Source: Desmodus rotundus (Eukaryota > Chordata > Mammalia > Chiroptera > Phyllostomidae). From it: a stretch of DNA of 64,000 bases. Location: positions 39,718,498-39,782,497 of the forward strand of contig NC_071391.1 in the NCBI RefSeq assembly GCF_022682495.2, written 5' to 3'. The translations under genes and the position numbers were made by a program. Of this stretch, positions 14,075-29,955 are shown one piece after another (position 1 is the first letter of the stretch; each line of letters starts with the position of its first letter). Under the pieces are notes generated by a model. The model searched no databases. It was not told the origin of the DNA and was given only the letters and a program-made list of their open reading frames with translations.

Positions 14075-15014
14075 CAGCAGATTGGAATAGACATTTTTCC
14101 AAAGAAGACACACACAAGGCCACTAGGTACATGAAAAGGTGCTCAGCATCACGAATCATAGGGAAATTCAAATAAAAGCCACAATGAGTTATCACCCTAT
14201 ACCCGTTAGGACAACTGTACTCAAAATGAAAAGAGGTAACAACAGTTGGTGAGGATGGAGAGAAAAGGGAACCCTTGTCCACTATTGGTGGGAATGTAAA
14301 TTGGTACGGCCACTATGGAAAACAGTATGGAGGTTCTCAAAAAATTAAAAATAAAACTGTGTGATCTAACAATCCCACTTCTGGGCGCATATATGTATGT
14401 ATGTATATATATATATATATATATTTATTTAAGGGAATGAAATCGCTCTCTCAGAGAGGTGTCTATACTCCCACGTCCACTGCAGCATTTTCACTGTAGC
14501 CAAGACGTGAAAACAGCCTGAGTACCTGTCTATGGATGAATGGGTTAAAAAATGTTACATATATAAACGGTGAAGTAGTATTCAGCCATAAGAAAATAAG
14601 GAAATGTTTCCATGTACAACTTGAGGGCATTATGCTGAATGAAATGTCATGGAAAGACGACCAGTTCGTGATTTCACTTATGTGCGGAATCCAAAAAAGC
14701 CAAACTCGGAGAAACAGGGCAGAATGGCTGTTGCCAGGGGCTGGAGGCTGAGGGGGAGGAGATGCTGGTTGAGGGTGAAAACTCCCAGTTATGACAAGTT
14801 CTGGGGACCTGATGCACGGTGTGGCAGCTGTAGGTAACAACACTGTGTTGTGTGCTTGTAAGTTGCTAAGAGGTAGACTTAAATGTTCTTACCCCCCAAA
14901 ATAATAGTTACTATGTGAGGGGATGGAGGGGCTAACTGTAACCCCACTGTGACGCCTTAAACTTACAGTGTTTTATGTCAGTTACACCTCAATAGAGTCA
15001 GAAAAAAGCAATTT
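14075..15014 (+). mobile_element. L1 3' end inserted into a MIR
   Basis: The ORF2 C-terminal and 3' UTR sequence runs from 'attggaatagacatttttcc' to 'gttacacctcaatagagtca' plus an A-rich tail. It is flanked by a CTATCTT duplication (14,068-14,074 and 15,015-15,021). An internal TATG/TA repeat lies at 14,391-14,426. Confidence 0.85.
14391..14426 (+). repeat. TATG/TA microsatellite
   Basis: A short ATGT run passes into (TA)n inside the L1 fragment. Confidence 0.9.
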
Positions 15015-15085
15015 CTATCTTGCAAAGTTGTTACAGAGATTAAATGAGATAATATGTATGAAAATGCCCAGCATGGTGTCCCGAC
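15015..15085 (+). mobile_element. MIR, 3' half (continuation)
   Basis: 'gttgttacagagattaaatgagataat' followed by 'gcccagcatggtg' continues the MIR consensus exactly where it stops at 14,074. Confidence 0.8.
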
Positions 15086-15214
15086 ACACACGAGGTGTGA
15101 ACAGGCCGGTCTCCTCCGCCCCCTCCGACAGGGACCCAGTTAGTGGCCCCACGGCCTCCTGCGTGTGTCAGGGCAGCAGCCAGCGGCACGGTGCCCACTT
15201 GTGGTTTGGTGTGA

Positions 15215-15439
<225 letters not shown>

Positions 15440-15682
15440 TAACAACGTCACTCCCCTCCAGTGCGGCAAGGCCGTTTTAGGGTTTTGCCCTGAACTACAG
15501 AAGTGGGGTGGACGTGAACACAAGCCCAGATTCGGAGATTAGGTGCTGTGTGAGCTCTTAGGCGCTACAAGTGGTCTCTCTGTAGCACCATTGGGAAGTG
15601 AAATCTGCTTCTGTTCTCACCTATTAAAGTGTTATCGCTGTTTGAGGAAACACTTCAGTGGACTCTGTTTTCCCACCCCTGG

Positions 15683-15885
15683 TGCGCTCTGGTAGGAACG
15701 GAGCCTGGCCTAAATCCCAGCACCAGCTGGGTACTTTGGACAGTTAACTACCTGTCCGAGTTTCTCCCGTTTCCTCATCAGGATGGCCCTTTGAGCCCTG
15801 ATGGCCGCGGTAGGAAATATTTGTAAACTTCTTAGCGCAACTGCTGGCACATAGTAAGCGCTCAGTAAATTTTAGGCATGCCGTC
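15683..15885 (+). mobile_element. MIR
   Basis: 'cctaaatcccagcaccagct', 'gtttcctcatcaggatggcc' and the terminal 'ctggcacatagtaagcgctc' are MIR landmarks in sense order. Confidence 0.75.
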
Positions 15886-16201
15886 ATTACTGTAATTTTT
15901 AGCAGTAGTAATAGTTGTGAAGAGTAGATGCTGGAAATCAGTCAGCCCCTGTGAAAATATTCTCTAGAGGGATTTTACATTCTTACTTTGGTTGCTGTGG
16001 GGAGACGGGAGGGAGGGCACACATGACTGAGGAGACAAGCAACTTTTCAAACACCAGCTCTCTTCATAATATACCTGTGTATTCATAACAAGGACTCTTT
16101 TAGTGGCTGAAATTATTTACTGATGTTCTCAATTTAAAATATGGAGTCAGGAAATACTGCTTTTCAGTGCATGCTATTAAAACTCTGTAAGATATTTCAT
16201 G

Positions 16202-16417
16202 TGCCCTGGCTGGTGTGGCTCAGTGGATTGAGTGCTGACCTGTGAACCAAAGGGTCACTGGTTCGATTCCCAGTCAGGGCACATGCCTGGGCTGCAGGCC
16301 AGGTCTCCATTTGGGGGCATGGCAGAGGCAACCACACATTGATGTTTCTTTCCCTCTCTCTCCCCCACCCTTCCCCTTCTCTCTAGAAATAAATGAAATC
16401 TTTTAAAAAAAAAAAAA
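16202..16417 (+). mobile_element. Ves SINE with 13-bp target-site duplication
   Basis: Near-consensus full-length copy: 'tgccctggctggtgtggctc', then 'ggttcgattcccagtcaggg', a CT-rich region and a poly(A) tail. AAGATATTTCATG occurs at 16,189-16,201 and again at 16,416-16,428. Confidence 0.97.
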
Positions 16418-16579
16418 GATATTTCATGCTTTTGGTAAGGGAGACAGCACTGGTCAGACCATTTCCCATTCAGTTTGTACTTCCAGACCTTTGGTGACTC
16501 ACAGAATTGTCATTTCACACGTAACAATCAGAAACCTTAATTTCTTAGGCGCCCGTGTGTTGGGAAAGCATTAAATAGA

Positions 16580-16785
16580 GCTCGTTACACTAGATATTGG
16601 AATCACTTGGAGAACTTTTAAAGCAGCTAATATCTGCGGCCCATCCTCAGAGATTCTGACCGACTGGTCTGAGGCGAGACCGAGGCATTGGCATTTTTGT
16701 AAACTCTTGGTGGTGGTAGCATGCGGCCAAGGATGAGCACTTCCGCGCCGGGCTCTGCAGTTCAAAGGTAGAGAAGAAAACATGA
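16580..16785 (+). mobile_element. MER5-like hAT DNA transposon
   Basis: 'ggaatcacttggagaacttttaa', 'cagagattctgaccgactgg' and 'ggcattggcatttttgtaaa' follow the MER5A consensus in order. Confidence 0.7.
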
Positions 16786-17584
16786 ATTAGTGTTGGGGTC
16801 CTCATACTACAGGAGTCTGTGCAGCCTGGGACTTAAGACATTCTTTTCCGATAAACTGGTAAAACACTTAATTTGTTTTTGACTGAGCCATTTCACTTGA
16901 AGCAAGACAGCATTGCTTAGAGAGGCACCCTTCCTGGTCTCTTAAAGAAAAGCCCCTGCCTCTCCCTAGATGGGAAACTACGTGGGCTCGCGTGAGGAAC
17001 AGATGCCCTGGCCGACAGGTACGAAAATAGTGTCAGGAAATCCTTGAAGGGCCCCCCTCCTAAATTCAACTTCTGTTTTTCGAGTCGCCCTACAGTACAA
17101 GCCACACCCTCCTGTCATCGAAAGTCTCCATGAACACATGAACTCCTAAGCAAGAAGACACTTTTAAACGGTTTCATAATAAACAGCCAACGACTTGGAA
17201 AAGAAACATAAACTTCTGTTTTTAACTGAGTTTCATGAAATCAACTCTAAGTCCTTCCATTTTTCTCTTGAAAAATGCGTAGCATGTCTCCTGGCACGGA
17301 CCTCAGGGAGCCTGGACCTAGATGTAGGCTGGGGGAGAGTCACGACGTCCTGCTAAATGCCTGGGAACCTAAGCGGACGCTTCCCCTCCGTTTGGGCCTG
17401 TTTCCATAGAGCCGTGGAGCGCATTCCTCCCCCAGCCTCGCAGTCGCTAGCTAAGGTTCCTGCACGTACGGCGCTGTTTCCAGAGCCCCAAGAAATCCTC
17501 CACTTTCCCTCTGCTGCAGGCGGCGTACTTCTGGGCAAACTGTTGATTTATTTGACTTTTGTTGAATTTTTTTTGTATTTACAG

Positions 17585-17712
17585 GAACTTTATTTGATGA
17601 TAAAGGAGATAAGCATGCCAAAAAAGGAATTTGCATTTGGGAGTGCATTGATAGAATGCACAAGAGGACTCCCATTTTCTTTAATTACTTATATTCGCCG
17701 GTGGAAATGGAG
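17585..17712 (+). CDS. SBF2: SBF2 exon: end of myotubularin-like domain
   Basis: This 128-nt exon lies between a tttacag acceptor and a gtaaaa donor. It completes the split glycine codon and encodes [14 protein letters not shown], then [20 protein letters not shown] and YSPVEME. The 'S.W..I......F.N..Y.P' pattern is the usual closing segment of myotubularin PTP-like domains. The exon ends in phase 0. The donor (gag|gtaaaa) is weaker than its neighbours but has G at position -1. Confidence 0.93.
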
Positions 17713-18707
17713 GTAAAAAAGCATTTATGTTTCGTTTTCTGAGTATTTGGTGTTGAGGTTTTCCTTACTTTGAGGGTATGCAGGCTGTTCAGGCTTTTTA
17801 GAAACATTTGAGTAGATTTCGTACCAGACATGATTCAGAAGTCCCTGGTTTGGATTGTGATGGAATGGAGGCTGCCCTTCGCATTCTCAGCCACAGCAAT
17901 CAGGATCTGGCCCCCCAAACCTGGAAGGGATAACTTCAAGAATATCAAAGCAAGTCAGCTTGAAACCTCAACAGGTCATCTAAACTGAAAATCTAAAATA
18001 CGTGAGAAGAGAATCCCCTAGGTTATCTGCACCGAAGCCACCAGCAAACCCCTGTGGGAAGCAGGGGTGTTTGAAGCCCAGTCGGAAGGGTGGCGTGCTC
18101 CCCCTGCACGTCTGTGTGGAAGCAGGCTCTGGGATGGGAGGGGTGGGGGTGAGGGGTACGAGAGACCAAGGTACAGCCTTGGATGCCCCTCCTTCATCTA
18201 AACCACCCTCTGGTCCCTCAGAATTCCTTAGCCAAATTGAAGTTCCTCACCAGCCCACTTCTCCGACTCTGTCTCCCAACCAGTATATGTATCCTAGGCC
18301 CAAAGGGCAGCCAAGAAGTAACTTTTTGGCAGAAAGTGGGCAGAGTTTAGCTTTGTGGGCTGGGATATACACACATATCATAAGTGACCCTCAGAATACA
18401 GGGCAGCGCCGGGTGGAGGAGCAGGGGTCCCGCCAAGGACCTGGGGCTGGGACTGGCCCCTTAGTGCCACTCACTTTCCCATGGAGAGAATTCTGAGGAG
18501 TCCATTAAGAAGTTGTATTTGTCAGGGTGGGAGGGTAGAACATATTTTATTCCATTCTTTATTTTTATGTATACATTTCAATATTCAGACACGTGGTATT
18601 TGAACCTCTATTCATACTCTTGCTCTGGACCCTGCAAATTTTAGGGGCTGGCCCGCAAGTAAACTTGGGTCAAGATGAAACTACATTTCAGAATTTTCTT
18701 CAAACAG
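17713..18707 (+). other. SBF2: SBF2 intron
   Basis: This 995-nt intron contains no repeat that I recognise. A 164-codon open frame at 18,002-18,496 looks non-coding: it is rich in Pro, Gly and Ser with no family resemblance. Confidence 0.75.
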
Positions 18708-18941
18708 GCCCTGAAGCCCAACGTCAATGTCTCCAGCCTCAAGAAGTGGGATTACTACACAGAGGAGACCCTTTCCACGGGGCCTTCGTATGACTGGGTG
18801 ATGCTGATGCCCAAGCAGTTGCCCTCTGAGGACGCAGAGCCAGCGGGGGATGCTGGGCCCCGGAGCCAGAGGAGAACCGTGTGGCCGTGCTACGATGATG
18901 TCAGCAGTGCTCAGCCCGACGCCCTGACCGGCCTCTTCAGT
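18708..18941 (+). CDS. SBF2: SBF2 exon: linker after the phosphatase-like domain
   Basis: This 234-nt exon (78 codons, phase 0 at both ends) lies between a caaacag acceptor and a strong gtgagt donor. It begins [20 protein letters not shown] and continues to a charged linker (about residues 119-136 of the visible portion), followed by [20 protein letters not shown] and GLFS. The 'WD.Y.EETL..GP.YDW' and 'VWPCYD' blocks are shared by SBF1 and SBF2. The acidic, Gly/Ala-rich linker is the least conserved part, as expected between domains. Confidence 0.93.
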
Positions 18942-19972
18942 GTGAGTGGACAGCATGTAGGCACTCGCCTAGGGCACCGTGGGGGCCCGAGGGGCCTCAG
19001 GAGCCAGGCCGAGTTAAGAGTGACTGGTTCACACACTTCTGGACGCGGCTGTCCTCACTCTGCTTGAGGGAGCACTCCAGGAGCATGAGGAAACCAAATT
19101 TGCTCCCCAGAATCCATGGGGGGCCAGGCTCAGCTACTGGGAAAGTCTTCATAAAAATGAGTTTTCCAGCATTATGAGGAAGCAAATGGAGCAATCTGTA
19201 GCTTCCCAGCTGTTCTAGCTGCCCAGGCAGCCTGAGTCAGGCCTGGATTATGGCTTTTGTGGGTGCTGTCCTTCCTCTGGTCAGAAGTGTGGGCAGCTGG
19301 TGGCCTGGTGGGAGCACTGCCAGCTGTCTTCCAGAAGGAATATTCTGGAGAGAAACCATCCTGGCAGTGGCTGCGCTGGTGAGAGCAGCAGCCCCAGAGT
19401 CAGATAGGGCCTGGCAGCTCCTGAAGAGGCTCGCCGGTTTTCCAACAGGTGCTCCTCAGCGGCCACGCGGTCACAGAGGTGGCTGTCCTGCTTCCCTGTC
19501 CCACGGAAATTCTGTGCCTTCCAGATTTCGTGATTTGTTCTTTCCACATCTGGTTTGAATCATCAGCGCTGAGGGCTCCTCCGTCAAGGACAGACTTCTC
19601 ATCTGCCACAGCTGTTAGGGTTTGGACACTGGCCCAGCGCCTGACCTTTTGCTGTGGCCATCAGATTTCCTATGGGCTGGCCAGGGGTGTTCAGGATGCA
19701 TATTTCTTCCCTGTGTTGAAGCCATTTTGTGTGAAAAGTCCTGGTTACAGACCCTAATAAGTCACCCTTGCCACAGGGCATCACTGCAGCTGGAGCTCCC
19801 GCAGCTGCTCCCAGCTTGGGAAGCCTCAGGCCCTGTGTTTACCACTGGCTTTAGCTGCCCTGTGGCCACACTGTTCATCTGGGCCCAGGACCAGGGAGAT
19901 GTGGCTTTGGGGCACGTCCTGATTTCTATGAAATACTTATCTGTCAGAAAACCCCTTTTAATTACTTTGCAG
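18942..19972 (+). other. SBF2: SBF2 intron
   Basis: This 1.03-kb, moderately GC-rich intron holds no repeat that I can name. Open frames on both strands (for example 19,622-20,113 +) run through into exon sequence in places and are not separate genes. Confidence 0.75.
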
Positions 19973-20077
19973 GAAATTGAAAGATTGGAGCATAAATTGA
20001 ACCAAACCCCTGAGAAGTGGCAGCAGCTGTGGGAAAGGGTCACCGCAGACCTTAAAGAACAGCCCCGAGCAGACCGT
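19973..20077 (+). CDS. SBF2: SBF2 exon: predicted coiled-coil segment
   Basis: This 105-nt exon (35 codons, phase 0) lies between a tttgcag acceptor and a gtgagt donor. The peptide starts [20 protein letters not shown] and is strongly helical, with leucine, isoleucine and tryptophan at heptad-like spacing. In MTMR5 and MTMR13 a coiled coil between the phosphatase-like and PH domains supports homodimerisation and binding to MTMR2; assigning this exon to that role is an inference from position. Confidence 0.93.
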
Positions 20078-21437
20078 GTGAGTTGGCAGAGCCCTTCGAG
20101 GAGCTGCAGCTGAGCTTTCTGAGGGTGCTAGGGCAGGTGGGGCCCCCTGCCACGGGTAACCCAGGTGGGCTTATGGCCGAAAGGAAGGGTGGAAAGGGAG
20201 GGGCCGTGCCTTGGGGTTTGAGGGCAGAAAGTTCCAAACAGCTGCATACTTCCTGAGTGTCTCACTTTACCGCAGTGCCATGATTCTTACGGTTCAGGAC
20301 CCCGTGTCCAGGGGAAATGACTGGTTCTTTGCTATCTCAGAGCCTCTGTGGGTTCAGCTGATCTCCCACCACATGAGGGAGGAGGGGAATGCCAAGACCA
20401 TATTTGCTCCAGAGAAACCATCAGAGAAAATGAAGTACTTTAAAATGACAAAATGCTTTGTTTTCTGTGGATCGCATCCCTTTTCTGTTTCTGACTTAAG
20501 AAACTTTTATCAAGCACACAGCACGTGCACGGGACGTGCTGAGCACCACGCACACACACGTCTCCTCCCGTCTCACCGTGGTGAGGGAGCGGTCTCCCTC
20601 TCACACGTGAGGGGCCGCGCACAGACGTCACACAGTGAGCACGTGGACAGCCACCAGTCACACCCTTGCAGATGGGCTCCAAGTGCAACAGAGGGAAGTA
20701 AGGACAGTGCTCTGGAGAGCGCTCGGGAAAAGGTGAGGTCAGCAGGCTCAGAAGTCACAGAGGGGTCAAGGAGAATGGCGTGTAGAAGGAAGGCTCGGAG
20801 CGATTTGGAAGGGGTCCCCCCGGCGCTCTCTCTTGCCTTCAAATGGCAATTCAGGAGCTGTTGTCAGACAAGCCGTAGGTGGGTGACATCTTTTTTCCTC
20901 AGAAAAAAAAAAAATTAGTTTTTTGTCTTTTTTTTCTGACAATAGAGGTGAGATACATTGTTTTAAATAAGACAATACACAGGCAGTTATAAACTAGAAG
21001 ATAAAGATCATCCTCAATTTATAACCTAGAAATAAACCACATGCTGTCAATCTTGCTTTATTCTAAACACACATATAGAAGGGAGTTGCTACATGTACTC
21101 TTTTCAAACCTGCTTTCTTTTCTACTTAATATGTGGCACACGTGTCCTTCCATCTGTCAGGGTACCAATCAGCGGCATCACTTTAATGGCTGTTAGAATT
21201 CCATGGTATGGAAACTTGTTGTTGGTTTCTTTTAACCAGTCCCCTAGTGATAGACATTTAAGTTGTTTCCAGTTTTTTACTATTATAAACATCTCCAGGA
21301 TAAACATCTTTATACGTATATTCTGCTTATTGGTTCAGTTTTTTCCCTTGAGATAGCTTTTTAGAAATTTAGAAATTACTGGATGAGTTGCTTCAAGCCT
21401 TTGAAAGCTTTCCCAGCTCCTGTTCTTTCTTGTTCAG
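20078..21437 (+). other. SBF2: SBF2 intron
   Basis: This 1.36-kb intron has a CpG- and CACGTG-containing degenerate stretch near 20,520-20,680 and an antisense L1 piece at about 20,925-21,365 that ends just before the next exon's acceptor region. Confidence 0.75.
20925..21365 (-). mobile_element. Antisense L1 fragment
   Basis: The passages around 'attccatggtatggaaactt' and 'accagtcccctagtgataga' followed by 'gttgtttccagttttttact' are reverse-complement L1 ORF2 3' landmarks. The fragment is degenerate. Confidence 0.6.
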
Positions 21438-21631
21438 CCCCAGAGACACCCTTCGGGCTCCCCGGGGATTGTGTCTGCCAACCTGCCTTCCTATCAGAAG
21501 CGGTCCCTGCTGCACCTGGCCGACAGCAGCGCGGGGGAGGAGCAGAATGCCAGCATCTCGCCGTCCAACGGCGTGGACCGGAGAGCAGCCACGCTGTACA
21601 GCCAGTACGCGTCCAAGAACGACGAGAACAG
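21438..21631 (+). CDS. SBF2: SBF2 exon: serine-rich linker before the PH domain
   Basis: This 194-nt exon lies between a tgttcag acceptor and a gtgggc donor. It encodes 64 residues plus AG of a split arginine codon. It opens [20 protein letters not shown], passes through a Ser/Glu-rich stretch ([19 protein letters not shown]) and ends [18 protein letters not shown]. The serines make it a likely phosphorylated, flexible linker (inference). The 'STLYSQ....ENR' block directly before the PH domain is conserved in SBF1. The GC content is higher than in the flanking intron. Confidence 0.92.
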
Positions 21632-26302
<4,671 letters not shown>

Positions 26303-27544
26303 TGCCCACGGTCAACCCAAGCAGAAGAGAGAGGAAAGACTCAGGCTGCCAAATGGGGGAAAGTGCACGAGTCCTTGGGGTGCAGGCAGCGTCCTCCTGG
26401 GCTCTGATGAGTCGGCCCAGGGTGTGAGGTGCCCGTGGCCATGCTTACCCAGACCCCTTCCAGCAGTTGCTGTGCCTACTTGGCCTGAGTGGATGTGTCT
26501 CACAGGTCTGGTCAGGAGCTCCGGGCGCTTCCTGTGTCTTGCACTAGGTTGTTCTCACAGGGTCTCCGCGCTCCGGAGTCAGAAGCGTCCTCCCGAGCCA
26601 GCTGTCCGCCATTCCCCAGGCCCAAGGGCTGCCACCTGCTTGGGTCCTTCTTCTTCATGGAAGCTAGAGCCTTTCTGTTCCCCTAAGGTCATAATGTCCT
26701 TGGAGAGCTTTCTGACAAGCAAAAATCAAAACCCTCCAAAGTTGTTATATTCTGCACAGAACAGGTTTCCCAGCAGAGGCTCCCACCCTTAGAGAGGCTC
26801 AGCTCTCTGGTGCTGCCGAAAGGGTCTCCCACGGTCTCCACCCGGCCGCTGGGGTGCACAGCAGGAGCGTCGGAGCTCAGGGGCGGGCACCTGGGGTACA
26901 CAGGACTCTCCTGCCCGACGGGTCGTCCAGGGAACAAGGCAACACTGACCACACCAGTGCAGGGAAGTATGGCTCCCAAAACACCGGTCCTCTTGGCCAA
27001 GATGCCCTGAGGGTGCAGGCCCGTGTGTCCCTAAGTATTCCTCTGCTCCCTGACAGCTTCTCACACGAAGTGACTTGCAGAAAGCTGAATGCACTAACCC
27101 ACAAAACAAATGCTTGCCCTGACCCCCTGGTGAAGTGAAGTTAGAAAGGCGGAGCCGGCCATTCACGACCACACCGCACCTGGGACGGGGGCAGTGTCGG
27201 CCGCGGTGCACGGTGGCTTGGTTCGAAACCCAAACAGCACGTCAGCACGTGAACGTAAGAACTGCTTTTAGATTTTCTTTACTTTTGATAACCTTGGGTT
27301 AGTTCGGCATACGGCCTGAGGAATGCTGCTTGTTCACGGGAACCGCGGCATCTCTGCTGCGGCCACGGCCGCCGACCAGTCAGGCAGCCGGGTCCTGGCG
27401 CTTGTTTTCAAATGTTAATATGTTAAATACCAAACTAATATTTCAAAGGTATGTATATATGATTTCTATATCCTTGTTCTTCAGATAGTCTGCTTATAAT
27501 TTAATATAAAATTAACTGAACTGATTCAGTCATAAGATTTCAAT

Positions 27545-27550
27545 AATAAA
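27545..27550 (+). terminator. SBF2: Alternative SBF2 poly(A) signal (proximal)
   Basis: AATAAA lies in the AT-rich distal UTR, with T-rich sequence downstream but no strong GT element. It could support a UTR about 400 nt shorter. Confidence 0.35.
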
Positions 27551-27939
27551 ACGGTTCCCTTTTAAAAAACTAAAATACCACTTTGTAGGTTAAAAATAAG
27601 TCAGATTTTCAAATGTATCTAAACACTAGGAAATAGAACTGTGATACATAAGAAATTGAGGGAGTAAGAATGAAGGATTTTTCTATCATTTTCATTTTAT
27701 AAATGCCACCTGTGAAAATGGTTTTTGCACATTATTTGTATTTTTTCTTTGTATATGAAATAATTTTTGTACTATGTAAAATATGGAGCCCATTGTACCT
27801 TCAGCTCTGAGACTGTACACAGTGCTTCTTTTATAACTGGACTCTTTTAACTTTCATAAAGGCGTTACTTGCCTTACATTCACTAACCACCTTGAATTAA
27901 ATTTATTTCTTAAGAAAAAGCATCCCTCATTTCCAGTGA

Positions 27940-27945
27940 AATAAA
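27940..27945 (+). terminator. SBF2: SBF2 poly(A) signal (distal)
   Basis: AATAAA is followed after about 10 nt by a G/T-rich stretch (ctgcagtgtgcattcaggg), the arrangement of a mammalian cleavage site. Cleavage is expected near 27,960. Confidence 0.6.
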
Positions 27946-28671
27946 GTCCATTCTGCAGTGTGCATTCAGGGTTCGTACGTGGGACTGAACGTTCAAGGGA
28001 AGGCACAACACACCCCACTTCAGACCTCGGTTCTCTTAATGTCATCACTGCCCTTTGCTCGCAAAGGGACCCAAGACACTGGACATGCTGGCATGAGCCT
28101 CTAGGTCCCAGCGACACTGCTGCAGAGTTGAGGAGAGAGGCCTGAGCCACCCCTCCCTCCTGTGCCTTTCTCGGGCTGTGTGGAATTGGTGAAGTCCTTT
28201 ACCACTTGGGGGTCACCGCTCCACCACGTGTGGCATGTGGCCGTGTGTGAGAATTTGGGGCAGGAGAAACTGAATTCTAGTTTCACAGCAGAACTTTCTG
28301 CTTCAGGAAGTTAAACAGCACAAGGGATGAACGTATGATCTCGGCTCTGGACAACACCTCCTCTAGTTAAGCCCTTGGAGTTTACCTTGGGGACCTTGCC
28401 CCAACCTGACATGTAGCCAACAGAATGCAGGTTCTTTTGATACCCAGGAACCTTCTCTCTGAGCCAGGCAGAAGAGGTCCCCATCCGCCACAGAGGCTCA
28501 AGGTGTGGCAGTGACATCCCCTCCTTGAGCTCTCCAGTTTCCTCAGTCTGGAGGGTTCTTGTGACCCAGGCCCAGGCTCGAGAGAGATGCAGACCTGGGC
28601 AGCACATCAGCTCAAGGCCCACTCCCCAACCCCCGTCCAAGCCCTTTCTCTCCTCTCCACCCCCCACAGCC

Positions 28672-28713
28672 CTCCACCCTGCAGGCTCCACCCTGCAGCA
28701 GGCTCCACCCCAG
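28672..28713 (+). repeat. Short tandem repeat, about 14-bp unit
   Basis: CTCCACCCTGCAGG-like units occur about three times in a row. The tract lies just past the SBF2 3' UTR. Confidence 0.8.
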
Positions 28714-29834
28714 AGCTAGAGTTGAGCTGTTACTAATGGGATGGCGATTTGCTTCTCAATGAAAATTAACATTTCTAGAGATTTTGTCAGTTCTTTTAAG
28801 AGTCGTTAAGGAACCCCATAATCCTATAAAGAATTTCTGAAAGATCTCAAGCTGATAACTAGGAAATGCCCTCAGCAATGGCAGCGGCCACGGCCACCAA
28901 CCTTATCCCTGAATCAGGCAAAGAAGCGGCAGTGGTGGAGAGGTGGGGCTCAGGGGAGCCCTGGGACAGCTGCGTCATCCCAGCACTCAGGGGTCTTGGT
29001 TTGAAAGCAAAAACAAATAGATGGTGTTTATTTTCATAACATTTTCTTTTTAATAATATATTTTATTTAACCCAGTATATCAAAATTACTATTTAAACAT
29101 GTAGTCATTACCAAAGAATTATTAGTGAAATATTTTACATCTTTGTTCATACTGAGCCCTGAAAACCCAGCGTTCGTTCTGCACTCAGCGCACACCTCAG
29201 TTCGGCCTCGTGTGTTGCCTCCTTTCTGGGAGTTCTCACACCAAATGCACGTCCTCCCGCAGCAGCGCTCTCTCCAGCGCCCGCTGGGTGTCCAGCAAGT
29301 CCATCCAGTTTTGACACTCACTCCCCAGAGTTGGTGCGGACCCCACGGTCTGCAGACCTCAGCAGCCCCCTCCTCTCCCCACCCTGTGTTCACAGGTGTG
29401 CTCTTCTGGGTGACCAGCCCCCATCCTGAAGCTCTGGGGGATGCACCCCACCACTCCATCTACTAAACCCAGGTGAATAACAGCAGACGCTCCCTTCGGG
29501 AAATTCTAAGGGTTTTAGGAACTCAGGCACCCAGGACAAAGACCGATTTTTATTTATTATTACACTTTATCTCCAGTTCTGCCAGACGAAACGGTGCAGA
29601 TTTAGAGCAAGTTACTGTCCGCAGGAGAACCTGCAGTGGGAGGAGAGACCTGGGTGCCGGCTCTATTCTAATTCACTACAGGGCCTTGAACCCGTCCCTT
29701 TGCTGGGCTTTGACCTATAAAATGAAGGACCCAGCTGATCTGTAATTGTGTGATTCCAGCTGCTTACCTTTGTAAAAACTCAGGTTCCAAACTGAAATTT
29801 TAAAGGATTTGCTGGAAAAGACCAAATCCTCTAA

Positions 29835-29955
29835 ATCAGTGTTTTCTGAGATTATAATGCTTGTATGAAGCTTCTGATTTGGGTAGGTCGGGGTGGGGCT
29901 AGACATTCGGTATTTCTAATAAGCTCCCAGGTGATGCTGAGGCTCTTGGTCCAAG
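29835..29955 (+). mobile_element. MER5-like fragment
   Basis: A short run ends 'ataagctcccaggtgatgct' and 'ctcttggtccaaggactac', typical of the MER5 right half. Confidence 0.5.

Larger units (their letters stand above)
26303..27965 (+). other. SBF2: SBF2 3' UTR
   Basis: This is non-coding sequence downstream of the stop. The proximal 1.1 kb is GC-rich with scattered CpGs (for example near 27,340-27,400) and the distal 550 bases are AT-rich, a common 3' UTR profile. The inferred length of about 1.65 kb rests on the AATAAA at 27,940. An earlier AATAAA at 27,545 could give a shorter form. Confidence 0.65.

Noticed and set aside
18002..18496. 164-codon frame in an SBF2 intron
   Set aside because: Intronic, Pro/Gly/Ser-rich, no homology; the surrounding exons splice past it.
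20211..20918. 235-codon frame downstream of an SBF2 exon
   Set aside because: Lies wholly within an intron; mixed composition with no domain.
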